From positions 81,700,523 through 81,764,522 of the forward strand of contig OY997589.1 in assembly GCA_963921825.1 (NCBI GenBank): DNA of 64,000 nt. Direction: 5' to 3'. How positions within the stretch are numbered: the stretch's first letter is position 1; the number at the start of each line of letters is the position of its first letter. The position numbers and the translations under genes were made by a program. The notes beneath the pieces are model-generated. The model was not told the DNA's origin and ran no database searches. It saw nothing but the letters and a program-made list of their open reading frames with translations. Source of the stretch: Erodium maritimum. Its lineage: Eukaryota > Streptophyta > Magnoliopsida > Geraniales > Geraniaceae. Below are positions 34,734 to 46,650 of the stretch, piece by piece.

Positions 34734-35648
34734 TATAAATTAATTACAATCCTTTACATTTCGGGTAAAGTCTATTTCATACATCAAAAAAAGTAAGGTG
34801 CATTAGTTCTTCTTTAATTTAGAGTTTCAAAATTCACTAAACATGATTTAATAAAATTTGGTACTAAAAAATATATTAACGATTCAATATAATTATTTAT
34901 ATGTGCTAATTTCTTTTGAAAGGTACATAAATTTATCTCCATTTCGTGTAAAAATATTCTTAATATGTTTTTGCATATTTTTATGTTAATAATATGTTCC
35001 ATCAGAATCACTAACACCTGGTATTAATGATGGTCAAACACTTTAATTTTACTTTTATATTTTATAAGTGGTTCTATAATGATTTGTTTTTCTTGTAGGA
35101 AAAAAAACACTCTTGTTATTTATATTTAAAAAATTAATAAACATATTATATAGTCTTTCAAAATAAAAATTATAGTTTGTTTTATGTTTTATATTTCATA
35201 AAATAAACCTCTAGAACTATATGAAAAATGGATTACTAAATCACCTTCAATTACTACATGATCCCTTTGATCACCCATAAAATGTATTTATGTGTAGAAA
35301 AATGCTTTATGAGTATAAAATTATCGTACATATTTCACAAAAATGCATTAATTATCTCGATCATATGGTTTGTTACCAATTAACTTTGAAAATATTTTAT
35401 TTAACAATCAGTGTATAAATTACATATTCTAATGATAGGAATGGTAGTATAATTTAATTAAATATTCTACAAAGCATAATCAAATTAATGTTCTTTTCCT
35501 TTTTCATGATTTTATATTTTAATTTTCAATTATCTTGAATTAAAATTGATAAATATCCATATATATAAATGCAACAAAAAAATTTGTTGAAACAGACTTA
35601 CGCACACCTATCACAATTCAATTCATTATATATCAGGATTCAACTATC
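34734..35648 (+). repeat. Tandem unit A (first part), peptide gene mostly lost
   Basis: The sequence aligns with units B (46050-47240) and C (62360-63575). It keeps the promoter-side ATTAATTACAATCCTTTACA block, a short end of exon 1 (TCACTAACACCTG at about 35008-35020), the intron and the 3' region. The signal-peptide part of exon 1 and nearly all of exon 2 are deleted, so the peptide gene is dead. The unit continues after the insertion at 42861. Confidence 0.8.
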
Positions 35649-35672
35649 ATAATACAATCAGGTGCGTAACCT

Positions 35673-38210
35673 TGTCACGCCTCAAAATCGGTTTTGACCG
35701 GACTCGAGACGTGACTTAAGTGAAACGATTTTAAATGCAATAATTCAACAGTAACTTCCTGAAAATCTCCAATATAAAACTCAGATCCACATAAGTCAGT
35801 TTAAAACATAAATAACCCTCCAGTGGTGTAATAATAATCCTCCAACAGCTTCGTTCAAAAAGACAAATAGAAAACAAAACATGTCCGAAATCTCTAATAG
35901 ACACCCACACCAAGAAGCTCCCGAGCCTCTATTCCTCAATCCTGCCTGTAATCACAACAATAAACTCATAGGGGTGAGCTTGCGCTCAGTAGAGAAAGTG
36001 CATAACAAGGTGACCATTAGGTCCAACAGTTGCTTAATCAAAATCCAGGGGATGAAGCTTGGCAATTAACAAGAAAGAGACAATTCAACAATGTCGTGGC
36101 ACGTGGAGTCACCACCCTCCGATCCACACCTAATGTGTCCTCTCGGATTTTCCCTCAGTTCAGAGGAGACGCATATCATTGAGGCTACAGGAAACAACCC
36201 CCTGAGGGCGCTTATCATCGGGATTCTCATAAACGCCTCCAAGGAACTATATGTCCTCGGGAACCAAGGCATAACTCCCATAAGAAGCATACTCTTGGGC
36301 AATTCAATGATATTCAAAAATAAAGAATAATACACTCAAGTAAACACTAAGTAATCAATCCTCAACGAGTCATACTTTCATCATAACACACAACACACGA
36401 ATCACATAACCTCAACTTACCGTTCACTTACCTGTTATGACCCTTCAGTCTATCGATCACCTGATTGTACCGCTCGGCACAACCAGTCATACTCGATTCA
36501 ACAACCAAAGGATCGCGCAAACATTTAATACAATCAACCATCATGTACAGTCAATCCATCAATCAAGTAAACCTTCAACTAAGCATTCAAGCATGCAATT
36601 CAACTAGTTTCATTAGACTCTTTAGCCTATCCACTAATCAACCAAACAACCAAACATGTGATCCTAACACACAACTAATCCGAGGGCCTTGCCAAGGCCA
36701 CTCTACCAGTAAAACAATTCCCAAGTATTGAAAGCGAGTTACACTAGTGATTGGCATCATAAGCATGCACTACTAGACACATCCGGTTATTAGAAATGTA
36801 AAGACAATTATTCTAGTTATTCGCATCTTATAGTCATTTCTAGGACCCTTCCGATTTTATTAGACTAACATGCATACTAAGCAATTAAACGAGAAGTTAA
36901 GACTTTCCCTACCTCGAGGTCTTCCTCTCAACACTCTAATGATAAGCCCGGTGGTCACCACTCCGTTCTTCACACGGGTTCCGGCGTGATCTTTGCTTCT
37001 CTAGCTCGGTCCCAAAGTCTTGGACACAAAGAAACGCTAATTAGATTCCACTTAAACAGCAAGCAAGACCCCCAAAGCCCTTCCAAAGTTCAGCTCAAAA
37101 CCAAGGTCAAACAAGGTGAAAAACCTTCAAAGAAACCCCCACCCTGCTCGGCCACGGACCTGGTCATGGACCCGTGACGCCAACCCTCACGGTTACCGTC
37201 ACGGAGCCGTGACGAGTGCCGTCACGGACTCCCTCACGGAGCCGTGACGTCGCCCGTCACAGGATCCGTCACGGATCCGTGGCGCTCCAGGGCAGTTTCG
37301 CCCTTCTTCAACCTCCAGCTCATTTTCTCCGAAAAACCACCTTCAAACCCCAAATTTTACCACTTCCAACTCCCAAAACAGTCAAATACTTCCAATACTC
37401 CTCTACCCATGGTAGGAATCAACAAATAAGCAAGTTTCTAATGATTCATCAAATCATAAACAACTCAAAAGCTCCAACAAACTAAGGATTTCCCACAAAA
37501 AACCCAACAAAGCTTCTCATCAACATCACCTCACACCATTTCCACTCAAATCCAACAACATCTAGCAATTTCAACCAAGACCCATGAAAAGAGATGAAGG
37601 GAAAAGAGAATTAGAGAGTTCCATTACCTCTAGGAGAGTGAGATGAATAAGATGGTGAGGATTTGGAGAAGGGATGGCTAGAGAAAGACTTCAAGTAGCC
37701 TCTTTTTCCTTGCTTCTTCTTCAAAGCTCCATAGGAGCTCCTCCCTCTTTCTTCTCCTCCAAATTTCGGCTACACCACCAAAAATGGGTTGGTTTTGCTT
37801 TTCCAAACTCATATAATACCTAGATGTGTTAAATGACTAAAAGTCCTTTAGCTAGAATCCCTTGTAGAAGCTTTTGGGAGGGTATAATGGTCCAAGACCA
37901 CTCCCCTTTCTCTCTTTCAACTAAAAAGGGACAAGTGTACAAGTAGGTTCTTTTAGTTTTCCAAAATAATTTCCAGCCCAATAAAATATTGCTTTAGTCG
38001 ATAAAAAGTCCCGTTTTGACTAAATTTGACTTCCTCCAACATTACACTCAAACGGAAGGAAATTATCCCCTTAAGCCAACCGTGATGACGGCTAAGTCGT
38101 TTGGGTTCCGGAAAAGCCCCGAGTGACTTCTTGAGTCATCGATTGACTTTTCCGGTAGAAAGTCAAACTTGCTTGAAAAGCCACCGGTTCGACCGGGAGC
38201 GGGTCTTACA
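35673..38210 (-). repeat. 3' LTR of the Tekay/Del-like element
   Basis: 2,538 bp with TG...CA ends, followed by the purine tract (complement of ATCTACCCCCCTTAA, 38211-38225). It contains a dense cluster of GTCACGG/CCGTGAC words at about 37165-37285. Confidence 0.85.
37165..37285. repeat. Palindromic CCGTGACGG-type word cluster inside the LTR
   Basis: At least eight occurrences of CCGTGACG, CGTCACGG or close variants occur in 120 bp, many as mirror-paired arms around CGGA(G/T)CCG. This may be a binding-site array in the LTR promoter or a hairpin-forming region. Confidence 0.75.
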
Positions 38211-38244
38211 ATCTACCCCCCTTAAAGAAATTTCGTCCTCGAAA

Positions 38245-41139
38245 TTAAAAACAAAGTACCTCAATGCCGAACAGGTGGGGATACTTCACGCGGATCTCAT
38301 CCTCGCGCTCACAAGTGGACCCTGCTCCCTGATGTCCCCACTGTACTAGTACCAACGGAATCGTCTTGTTCCGCAAGACCTTCTCCTTTGTACCCAAAAT
38401 CTCGACGGGCTGCTCCTCATAGGTGACATCATCAGCTACCTCGATGTCTGACCACTCAATAATGTGCGAAGGATCTGCCATGTACTTCCGCAGTTGGGAC
38501 ACGTGGAAGACGTTATGCACGTTCCCAAGCTGCGGTGGCAAAGCTAACCGGTAGGCTACAGCTCCAATCCTCTCTAAGACCTCAAATGGTCCAATGAAAC
38601 GCGGTGCCAGCTTGCCTCCGTTGCGGTTAAACCGCACTAGACCCTTCTTTGGGCTCACCTTCAGAAACACGTGCTCCCCGACCGTGAACTCAAGTGGTAT
38701 GCGACGTCTGTCTGCATAGCTCTTCTGCCGACTCTGTGCGGTCTTCAACCGCTCTCTAATCAAAGCGACCTTTTCGGTCGTCTCTCTGACCATGTCCGGT
38801 CCAAGTAAGCTCCGGTCCCCAACCTCAGCCCAACATACCGGCGATCTAGAAGGTCTGCCATACAAAGCCTCAAATGATGTCATACCAATGCTGGACTGGT
38901 AACTGTTGTTGTAAGCAAACTCTGCCAAAGGCAAATGAACCTCCCATGATCTCTGAAAGTCAAGAACACAAGCTCGAAGCATGTCCTCTAGAATCTGAAT
39001 GGTGCGTTCTGATTGTCCATCTGTCTCAGGATGGTAAGCTGTACTCAACAGTACCTCAGTGCCCAAAGCCTTCTGTAGACTCTTCCAGAACCTGGATGTG
39101 AAACGAGGGTCCCTATCAGATACCACTGACACTGTTACTCCATGTAGGCGAACAATCTCCCTGACATACAACCGACCCAACATGTCCACAGTATCAGTCA
39201 TCCTCATAGCTAGAAAGTGTGCCGACCTGGTCAGTCGATCAACCACCACCCAAACAGCATCGTGCCCCTTCGACGACCTTGGTAACCCACACACAAAATC
39301 CATAGTCACGTGCTCCCACTTCCACTCGGAGATCGGTAAAGGCTGTAGCAAGCCTGCGGGACGCTGATGCTCGTCCTTCACCTGTTGGCAGGTGAGGCAC
39401 CTGGAAACAAAGTCTGCAACTGCCCCACGCATCCCGCTCCACCAAAACTGTCGTCGCATGTCTCTATACATCTTGTTGCCGCCGGGTGCACAACCAGACG
39501 GGAGTGGTGGCACTCTCGCAATACGGTGTCTCTGCAATCGCTGGGCACAAACAACCGTCCTTTAAAACGGAGACCCTGATCGGTGCCCATCTCCTAACCC
39601 TCGAGCTTGACACCTTCGATCAATCTCTCACGAATCCCTGCTGTCTCGGCATCCTCGGTTTGTGCCTCAAGCACTCGAGCAAATAACGTGGGCTGAGCCA
39701 CCAAATCACATAAGGCCATACCATATGTGACCTCCTCCAACTCCATTCTGAATAAGCTTAACTGCTCCAGCATGTCCCACTCTCGGACAGCCATGCTAGC
39801 AACACAATGACTCGACTTCCTGCTCAAAGCATCGACGACGACATTCGCCTTTCCCGGATGATAGAGCAGCTCGAAGTCGTACTCTTCAAGTAACTCCATC
39901 CATCGCCTTTGGCACATGTTCAGATCGCGTTGTGAGAAGATATACTTGAGGCTCTTGTGATCTGAAAACACCCTGAACTGCTCACCGTACAGATAGTGTC
40001 TCCAACTCTTCAGTGCAAATACCACCGCTGCTAGCTCAAGATCATGGGTCGGGTAGTTGCGCTCATGCACTTTCAACTGCCTCGAGCCGTAAGCAACTAC
40101 CTTTTCACTCTGCATCATAACACAACCTAGCCCTTCGCCTGAGGCGTCACAATACACGTCATAGCCTACTCCCCGCTCTAGAACAATCAACACTGGAGTG
40201 GTAGTCAATCGATCCTTTAGCTCGCGGAAAGAGTGCTCACACTCATCCGTCCAAAGGTACTCTGCCCCCTTGCGGGTCAAAGCTGTCATAGGTGCTGCTA
40301 GACGCGAAAAATCCTGAACAAAGCGTCGGTAATAACCTGCCAATCCCAGAAAGCTCCGAATCTCAAATACACTACTGGGTCTGGCCCACTTCGACACTGC
40401 ATCAACCTTGGCTGGGTCGACCAATATGCCCTCTCTGGATACTACATGCCCGAGGAACTTCACCTCTATGAGCCAAAATTCGCACATCTCCAGATTCCCG
40501 TACAACTGGTGAGTGCGTAAGAGTGTCAAAACGGTCCTCAGATGCTCCTCATGCGCCTCCTCACTGGGCGAGTAAATCAAGATGTCATCGACAAAAACTA
40601 CTACGAACTGGTCCAGATAAGGTCTGGCCATTCATCAAGTCCATAAAGGCGGTTGGTGCGTTCGTCAAACCGAACGGCATCACCAGAAACTCAAAGTGTC
40701 CATAACGAGTCCGGAACCCTGTCTTCTCTACGTCCTCGGCTCGGACCCTCAGCTGGTAGTACCCCGATCGAAGATCGATCTTCGAGAAGTACTTTGCTCC
40801 CCTCAGTTGGTCGAGTAGATCATCAATCCTCGGCATCAGATAGCGGTTCTTTACTATCACCCGGTTCAACTTCCGGTAATCGATGCACATCCTCAAGGCT
40901 CCACCATTCTTCACGAAGAGGGCGGATGCTCCCCACGGAGATACGCTCGGGCGGATGAAACCCTTCTGCTGAAGTTCCTCGAGTTTTCGCTTTAGCTCGA
41001 CCAACTCGGCTGGCGCAAACCGATACGGCGTCATCGAGATCGGCGCCGTACCCGGGATCAGATCGATCCTTAACTCCACCTCGCGCGCTGGCGGCAAGCC
41101 TGATAGCTCCTCCGGGAAGACCTCCGGGAACTCGCGCAC
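38245..41139 (-). pseudogene. Gypsy pol remnants (RT, RNase H, integrase)
   Basis: Reading on -, frames carry reverse transcriptase sequence with [13 protein letters not shown], RNase H with [14 protein letters not shown], an integrase zinc region and core (CLTCQQVK, TMDFVCGLP, HPETDGQSERTIQ) and a C-terminal segment with HNVFHVSQLRKY typical of chromodomain-bearing Tekay/Del elements. It is a fossil and broken. Confidence 0.85.
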
Positions 41140-41174
41140 TACCCTCGATAGCTCCTCCGGGAAGACCTCCGGGA

Positions 41175-41988
41175 ACTCCTCTACCCATGGTAGGAATCAA
41201 CAAATAAGCAAGTTTCTAATGATTCATCAAATCATAAACAACTCAAAAGCTCCAACAAACTAAGGATTTCCCACAAAAAACCCAACAAAGCTTCTCATCA
41301 ACATCACCTCACACCATTTCCACTCAAACCCAACAACATCTAGCAATTTCAACCAAGACCCATGAAAAGAGATGAAGGGAAAAGAGAATTAGAGAGTTCC
41401 ATTACCTCTAGGAGAGTGAGATGAATAAGATGGTGAGGATTTGGAGAAGGGATGGCTAGAGAAAGGCTTCAAGTAGCCTCTTTTTCCTTGCTTCTTCTTC
41501 AAAGCTCCATAGGAGCTCCTCCCTCTTTCTTCTCCTCCAAATTTCGGCTACACCACCAAAAATGGGTTGGTTTTGCTTTTCCAAACTCATATAATACCTA
41601 GATGTGTTAAATGACTAAAAGTCCTTTAGCTAGAATCCCTTGTAGAAGCTTTTGGGAGGGTATAATGGTCTAAGACCACTCCCCTTTCTCTCTTTCAACC
41701 AAAAAGGGACAAGTGTCCAAGTAGGTTCTTTTAGTTTTCCAAAATAATTTCCAGCCCAATAAAATATTGCTTTAGTCGATAAAAAGTCTCGTTTTAACTA
41801 AATTTGACTTCCTCCAACATTACACTCAAACGGAAGGAAAGTATCCCCTTAAGCCAACCGTGATGACGGCTAAGTCGTTTGGGTTCCGAAAAAGCCCCGA
41901 GTGACTTCTTGAGTCATCGATTGACTTTTTCGGTAGAAAGTCAAACTTTCTTGAAAAGCCACCGGTTCGACCGGGAGCGGGTCTTACA
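41175..41988 (-). repeat. 5' LTR (partial) of the Tekay/Del-like element
   Basis: About 814 bp nearly identical to 37399-38210, ending at the same TCTTACA terminus. Only this part of the LTR is present. Confidence 0.85.
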
Positions 41989-42189
41989 ACCCTCGATTAC
42001 AATGTGAACCTGTGAACTCAACCACAATGCGACAAGTGTCGCGCTCAACAAATTTCTCCCCCATTTTTATAATAAAGTTTACTAATTTAATTATTCCTGC
42101 TTCGTTTCAACTCCGATTTATTTTTTTCTTGTGCCAATATTTTTTTTCAAGGGTTTCTAACAAGTAGTGTATTGAATATGTTTTTGATT

Positions 42190-42590
42190 TGTTTTTGTGG
42201 TTTGCAAATATGGATGTTGTGGTTTGAGAATATGGTGATGCGAGTCGAGAATATGCGGGATGTGATTTGAAAATAAGAAGGATGTGGGGTTAAGAATATG
42301 AGGGATGTGAGTTTGAGAATATGAGGGATGTGGTTTGACAACACAAGTGAAGTGAGTTGAGAATATGAAAGATGTGAGTTTGAGAATATGAGAGATGTGA
42401 GTTTGAGAATATAAGTGATGTGAGTTTGAGAATATGATGAATGTGGTTCGAGAGTATAAGTGAGGTGGTTTGAGAATATGAGGGATGTGTGGTTGTGCAT
42501 GTATGGGACACAGTTTGCAAATATGACATATATGATTTGCAATAACAGTTGTATGGTTTGAGAATATGGTAGATATGGTTTACGGATATT
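42190..42590 (+). repeat. 23-bp minisatellite, about a dozen degenerate copies
   Basis: Consensus close to GTGAGTTTGAGAATATGAG plus GGAT. Three adjacent copies near 42375-42440 keep an exact 23-bp period; others vary by 1-3 bases. It lies within the inverted-repeat transposon. Confidence 0.85.
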
Positions 42591-42860
42591 GTATGTATCA
42601 TAGTTTTTTTTTGTACATGTCTTTTCTTGCTTCAAACCATATTAAATATGCTACTTAATAGATAGATCTTGGAAAAATAAAAATATTGGCGCAAGAAAAA
42701 ATTAAGTCGGAGTTAAAACAAAGCGGGAAAGATCAAATTGATAAACTTGATGGGAAAAAATGAGCATTTTCTGAGCGCGACACCTGGAACGTTGTGGTTG
42801 AGTTCGTAGGTTCACATTTTAAAAAGGGTTCGCACGTGATTGTCTCCCCGTATAACTATT

Positions 42861-43238
42861 GGTAAATATTTATTTTGTAGTAAACTAGAATCGATAAAAT
42901 CAAGGATCTGAACTCATTTTTATATAAAAAAATAATAGTAAAATAATGCTTAGATACAAGAAACCACACACAACGATCATCAAGTATTTGAATTTTATTC
43001 GCCATTCCATCTAACTATATGAAATTCAATCCTACCAGTCCCTTTTACCTATGTATGTCTATAAACAAGTACATTCTCGGTAAGGTAATCCCGTAATGAA
43101 TTTTCGATGGATAAATATTTTTCAAAATTATATGCATAATATCTATAACTGTAAACATAGAAGAGGTTTAGTTATAAGACCGTGTGACGATTCAAAAATC
43201 AAGATAAATATTTTAGAGAATTTTAACAACTAAACCAT
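42861..43238 (+). repeat. Tandem unit A (second part)
   Basis: This continues unit A after the insertion: GGTAAATATTTATTT, ACTAGAATCGATAAAATCA, then the ATAAGACCGTGTGACG block, all shared with unit C (63570-63890 and 61970 onward). Confidence 0.8.
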
Positions 43239-44514
43239 AACACGCGCAACAGTATAGAGTTCCTTTCTCTCTGGCTTGAAGCCTGTGCCCCGAAACCCTA
43301 GCTCCCGTTGTCCTTCTTCTCCCCTCACCAGTGACGGCGCGGCTCCAGCCAAACTGTTGTCGGTGAGGCTTCGATGTCCCTCCCCCTTCGCCTTCTCAGC
43401 CGCTCCACTCCGACTCCGGCCTCCGTCTCCTCCACCGCTCACCTCCGACTCTGGCCTTCTTCTCCGCCGCACGCCGCCGTTTTTTCCCCCAGCCTCCTTC
43501 CTCCGGTGGCTTTCTCGACCCCTCCAACCTGGTCCTTGAATCCTTGGCGAGATCTGGTCGTGGGACACCATTTGGGTGCAGATCTATCGATCTGGTCGTG
43601 GGACTCCCTATGGGTGCAGATCTACTCAAGCTCGACGCCATGGTTGCCGGTCTGACTGTCTCCTCTCATGGCCCTGTTCATGCGCCCCCTTCTCCCGTCT
43701 CGCCGGAGCTCAGACCTCCTGCTCGCCGGACCCCTCTTCTCTGGCTTTGATAGGTTTTCTCCTCCATTCCTTCCTCTATACTTTTTTATTGTTGTTTTGT
43801 GCTCTCTTCCATGTATATGATAGGAATTATCGTTTTGGTGCTGGCCAACGATGAAAGCATAGGGCTTCAGCCCTTGAAACCGATTGATTGTATAGTTGGA
43901 TTGGTTTTTGTCCCTATCGTCTTTTGGTGCTGACCAACGACATTTGCAATCCCTCTGTCCAATTCGGATTTGGAGGCTTTGTGGACTAGGGTGTGGTTTT
44001 AATTCCTGTCTAGGCTAGTCAAGAAGGTTTTTGTGCTCCCTTTTTCTTTTCTTTTCGCAATTTAAAGCCTTTGTTCCTGTTGAAGCCTTTGAAATCAGTT
44101 TGAATTCCCCCTCCAACCTCCTGCTTTTGCTGTCTTGTTACTCACTCACAACCTGGTGCCACTTTCTCCAAGAGCTAATTCAACAATCACACCTTTTGTC
44201 GAAGAACAATCTCTATCTACTGAAGTTTTCTGCAAAGACTCCATACTCTTGATGCACACCAATCCACTATTGGTGCCTACTACTCATACTTCTGCTCAGT
44301 CGTGAAGAAGCCTTTCCACACTCTTGTGCTCATCAGACTCCACCTTGACAGATTGCTACACTACTCTATTGTTGGGTTGTTTTCATATGTTTGAGGCTTT
44401 TGTTATAGTTTCACTGGCTTTTGTTTGCTGCAATTTGTAGTGAGATTGCGTTTTTTTTAACCTTTTCCACCTCGGAATTGAGGTTAATCTTAATTTGCTT
44501 TCGCCGATAAAAAA
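43239..44514 (+). mobile_element. Retroposon with 14-bp target-site duplication
   Basis: AACAACTAAACCAT flanks it perfectly at 43225-43238 and 44515-44528, and the insert ends in an A-run after TCGCCGAT. The intact sequence in unit C (AACAACTGAACCATTAAC) shows the empty site. The body has a CT-rich, GC-rich head with AAACCCTAG and Pro/Ser/Arg-rich frames (longest about 90 codons) that I read as non-coding. No reverse transcriptase. It is the same style as 7188-8620, so the LINE-mobilised non-autonomous class is likely. Confidence 0.78.
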
Positions 44515-44890
44515 AACAACTAAACCATTAACATTATTATTTGAACGTATTTATAGTATTTGTATGTATAGAATATCATTTTATTTATATTTTATAAGAG
44601 TTAAATATACTTCAAAATTTTAAAATTATTTGCATGTTCCTTGGAAAACATGAATATTTTATTTGAAGTTATTGTATGTATTTTAATATAGATATTAGAC
44701 CTCGAGAATAAAATATTCTATTCAAATCGTCATCCTCCATTGTTTGGTTTAGTCAATGGGCTTCGTTCAGGTCAAATATGATGTAATCAAGAAATGAATT
44801 ATTGAAACAAAATAAAATACATGCATATAAACGTTAAAGTAAATTTGTTTAATATAAAGTTTGACGATAAAAATATTACGTTTTCTTTCT

Positions 44891-45917
44891 AGGGAAATTT
44901 GGAAATATATGCTTAACATAGCATATTTTTTTAGTATGCCACTATGATTCAATATTTGTAAATCTATGCTTTTGAAATATTTTAGGACAAAAATACCCTC
45001 ATTACTATTAGTTTAAATTTCAAAATAAATTGTATGTGAGAGGATTTGAACCATGGTTGTTCAAGAAAAAGTGTTTGGACTTATCCACTTGTGCTAAATT
45101 ACTTACATGTATTGTAGCCTTTTATTATTTTTTTTACTATACTTTATTATATACTAAGTTCTCGTACTACACCAAAATTTAAAATAAAAATATGAATAGT
45201 TGAAAAATACTTATGATGAACTCTGCACGTTTTGCAAATACTTACGGTGTACTGTTTTTATTACAAATACTTATAGTGTATTATTTTTCATGTGTTAAAA
45301 GTGTGAAAACTAACGGAAAATTGGGATTTTAGAGGGTGTACAACTTTAAAATTTTCAAAATAAATAAATAAATATGATGTGTATACCAAAATAAATAAAT
45401 AAATACTATTTAAAAATATATTTATATATATACATATTTATTTATTTTGAAAATTTTAAAGTTTTACATGCTCTAAAATCCCAATTTTCCGTTAGTTTTC
45501 ACACTTTTTTCACATGAAAAATAATATATAGTAAGTATTTTCAACAAAAAACAGTACACCGTAAGTATTTACAAAACGTGCAGAGTTCACCATAAGTATA
45601 TTTCAATTATCCGTATTTTTATTTTAAATTTTGCTGTAGTACGAGAACTTAGTATATAATAAAATATAGTAAAATAAATAATAAAAGGTTGTAATACATA
45701 TAAGTAATTTAGTACAAGTGGCTAAGTTCAAATATTTTTTTCTTGAACAACCATGGTTCAAATCCTCTCATATACAATTTATTTTGAGATTTAAAATAAT
45801 AATAAGGGTATTTTTGTCCTAATATATTTCAAAAGCATAGATTTACAAATATTGAATTATAGTGGCATACTAAAAAATATATGCTATGTTATGAAGCATA
45901 GATTTCCAAATTTCCCT
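44891..45917. mobile_element. 1,027-bp palindromic foldback element with tRNA-like motifs in both arms
   Basis: The ends are AGGGAAATTTGGAAAT and its complement. The two ~480-bp arms stay inverted copies through to an AT-rich centre near 45360-45440. TCTTTCT flanks both sides (44884-44890 and 45918-45924); unit C shows the uninterrupted site TTTTCTTTCTATT. Each arm carries an A-box-like TAGTACAAGTGG (45709-45720 on +) and a B-box GGTTCAAATCC (45755-45765 on +; complement at 45042-45052), as in a pol III/tRNA-derived SINE. No ORF. It sits about 460 bp upstream of the unit B peptide ATG. Confidence 0.82.
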
Positions 45918-46379
45918 TCTTTCTATTGCATCATAACATTCAATCAATAAAAAGTAAAAGTTATAATAAACTTTGATTGTATAAATTAACTCTTTATATT
46001 TCAGTTTACTGTTATTTATTGGGAGAAAATAAAATATAACGTTAAAAAAACATATAATATAAATTAATTACAATACTTTACATTTCATGTAGAGTTTATT
46101 TCATACATCTAACAAAAGTAAGGTGAATTACTTCTTCTTTGATTTAGAGTTCCAAAATTCGGTAAACGTGATTTTATAAAATTTGGTACTAAACAGTGCA
46201 TTAACGATTCAATGTATTTATTTATATGTGCTAACTTATTTTGAAAGGTACATATATCTATTTCTATCTTGTGTAAAAATATACTGAATATTTTTTTGCA
46301 GCTTTTTAAAGTTAATAATATGCTTTAAATGTATAATATAATAATATACATAATAGGGCTATTGTTATTATGATGCAGG

Positions 46380-46650
46380 ATGAAGATTTCAACGAAGCTT
46401 CAGTTACTAAATGTACTCTTCTTTTGTTTCATTTTATTTGCTCAAGCCCAATCGTCGGCGGTTTGGGAAGAAACATACCAACCACAATCGGCTCCATCCG
46501 AATCACTAACACCTGGTATTAATGACGGCCAAAAACTTTAACTTTATTTTTATATTTTATAAGTGGTTCTATAACGATTTGTTTTTTCTTGTAGGAAAAA
46601 AATACTCTTGTAAGGGTGCAGAAGGTTGTAGTAATCAGTGGTATAAGTGA
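46380..46650 (+). CDS. Small secreted peptide, two cysteines (unit B)
   Basis: Exon 1 (46380-46515) and exon 2 (46595-46650) join in phase 1 across a 79-nt GT..AG intron, giving 63 aa. Residues 1-24 are a strong signal peptide (MKISTKLQLLNVLFFCFILF then AQAQ). The middle is Pro/Ser/Glu-rich (ETYQPQSAPSESLTP). The C-terminus has GKKYSCKGAEGC, then SNQWYK and TGA, two Cys spaced by five residues. The ATG lies one base after a likely 5'-UTR acceptor (TATGATGCAG), which decides the start. The intron after the signal exon is as in plant cysteine-rich peptide genes. After the stop, another frame reads FGAGCCCICLKSA, so the ancestor may have been longer. I do not recognise the family. Confidence 0.6.

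Larger units (their letters stand above)
35673..41988 (-). mobile_element. Ty3/Gypsy fossil, Tekay/Del-like, broken
   Basis: Element on - bounded by TG...CA ends (TGTCACGCC at 35673, TCTTACA at 41988). Flanks are AACCT and ACCCT, 4 of 5 matching. The 3' LTR is 2,538 bp; only part of the 5' LTR is present. Pol is present as reverse transcriptase, RNase H, integrase and a C-terminal chromodomain-type region; gag is not seen. The two LTRs differ by about 1.5 % over the shared 0.8 kb, so the insertion is young (order of half a million to one million years at usual plant LTR rates). It looks broken, with a few breaks, and cannot be autonomous. Confidence 0.88.
35649..42853. mobile_element. Inverted-repeat DNA transposon with internal minisatellite, itself split by a Gypsy element
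   Basis: Removing the Gypsy element, the left end (35649-35672 plus 41989 to about 42148) is an inverted copy of the right end (about 42680-42853). Shared strings include GTGTCGCGCTCA and CAACTCCGA next to CTTG(C/T)GCCAATATT. The arms are about 175 bp and about 80 % alike. It interrupts unit A at CAACTATC (35641-35648), repeated as TAACTATT at 42853-42860; intact units B and C read straight through here. There is no transposase, so it is non-autonomous; the superfamily is undecided (MULE- or hAT-like). Confidence 0.7.

Noticed and set aside
42190-42590. CRISPR-like spaced repeats
   Set aside because: The repeats are contiguous and degenerate, with no spacers, in a plant genome. It is a minisatellite.
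42147-42635. - strand ORFs of 103-162 codons with repeated SYSQTH/LIFSNS
   Set aside because: Produced by the 23-bp minisatellite, without a start context or family signature.
43276-43655. Overlapping + ORFs of 87-93 codons (MKPVPRNPSSRCP..., MSLPLRLLSRSTP...)
   Set aside because: They are Pro/Ser/Arg-rich frames of a GC-rich retroposon body, all overlapping, with no domain.
45709-45765. A tRNA gene in the palindrome arm
   Set aside because: A- and B-box motifs are present, but no cloverleaf with acceptor stem could be drawn; it fits a SINE-like head.
46370-46526. Alternative frame starting MMQDEDFNEASVTK in the peptide gene
   Set aside because: It lacks a signal peptide, and its ATGs would be removed if the TATGATGCAG acceptor is used. 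The +1 frame has a clear secretory leader and splices in frame.
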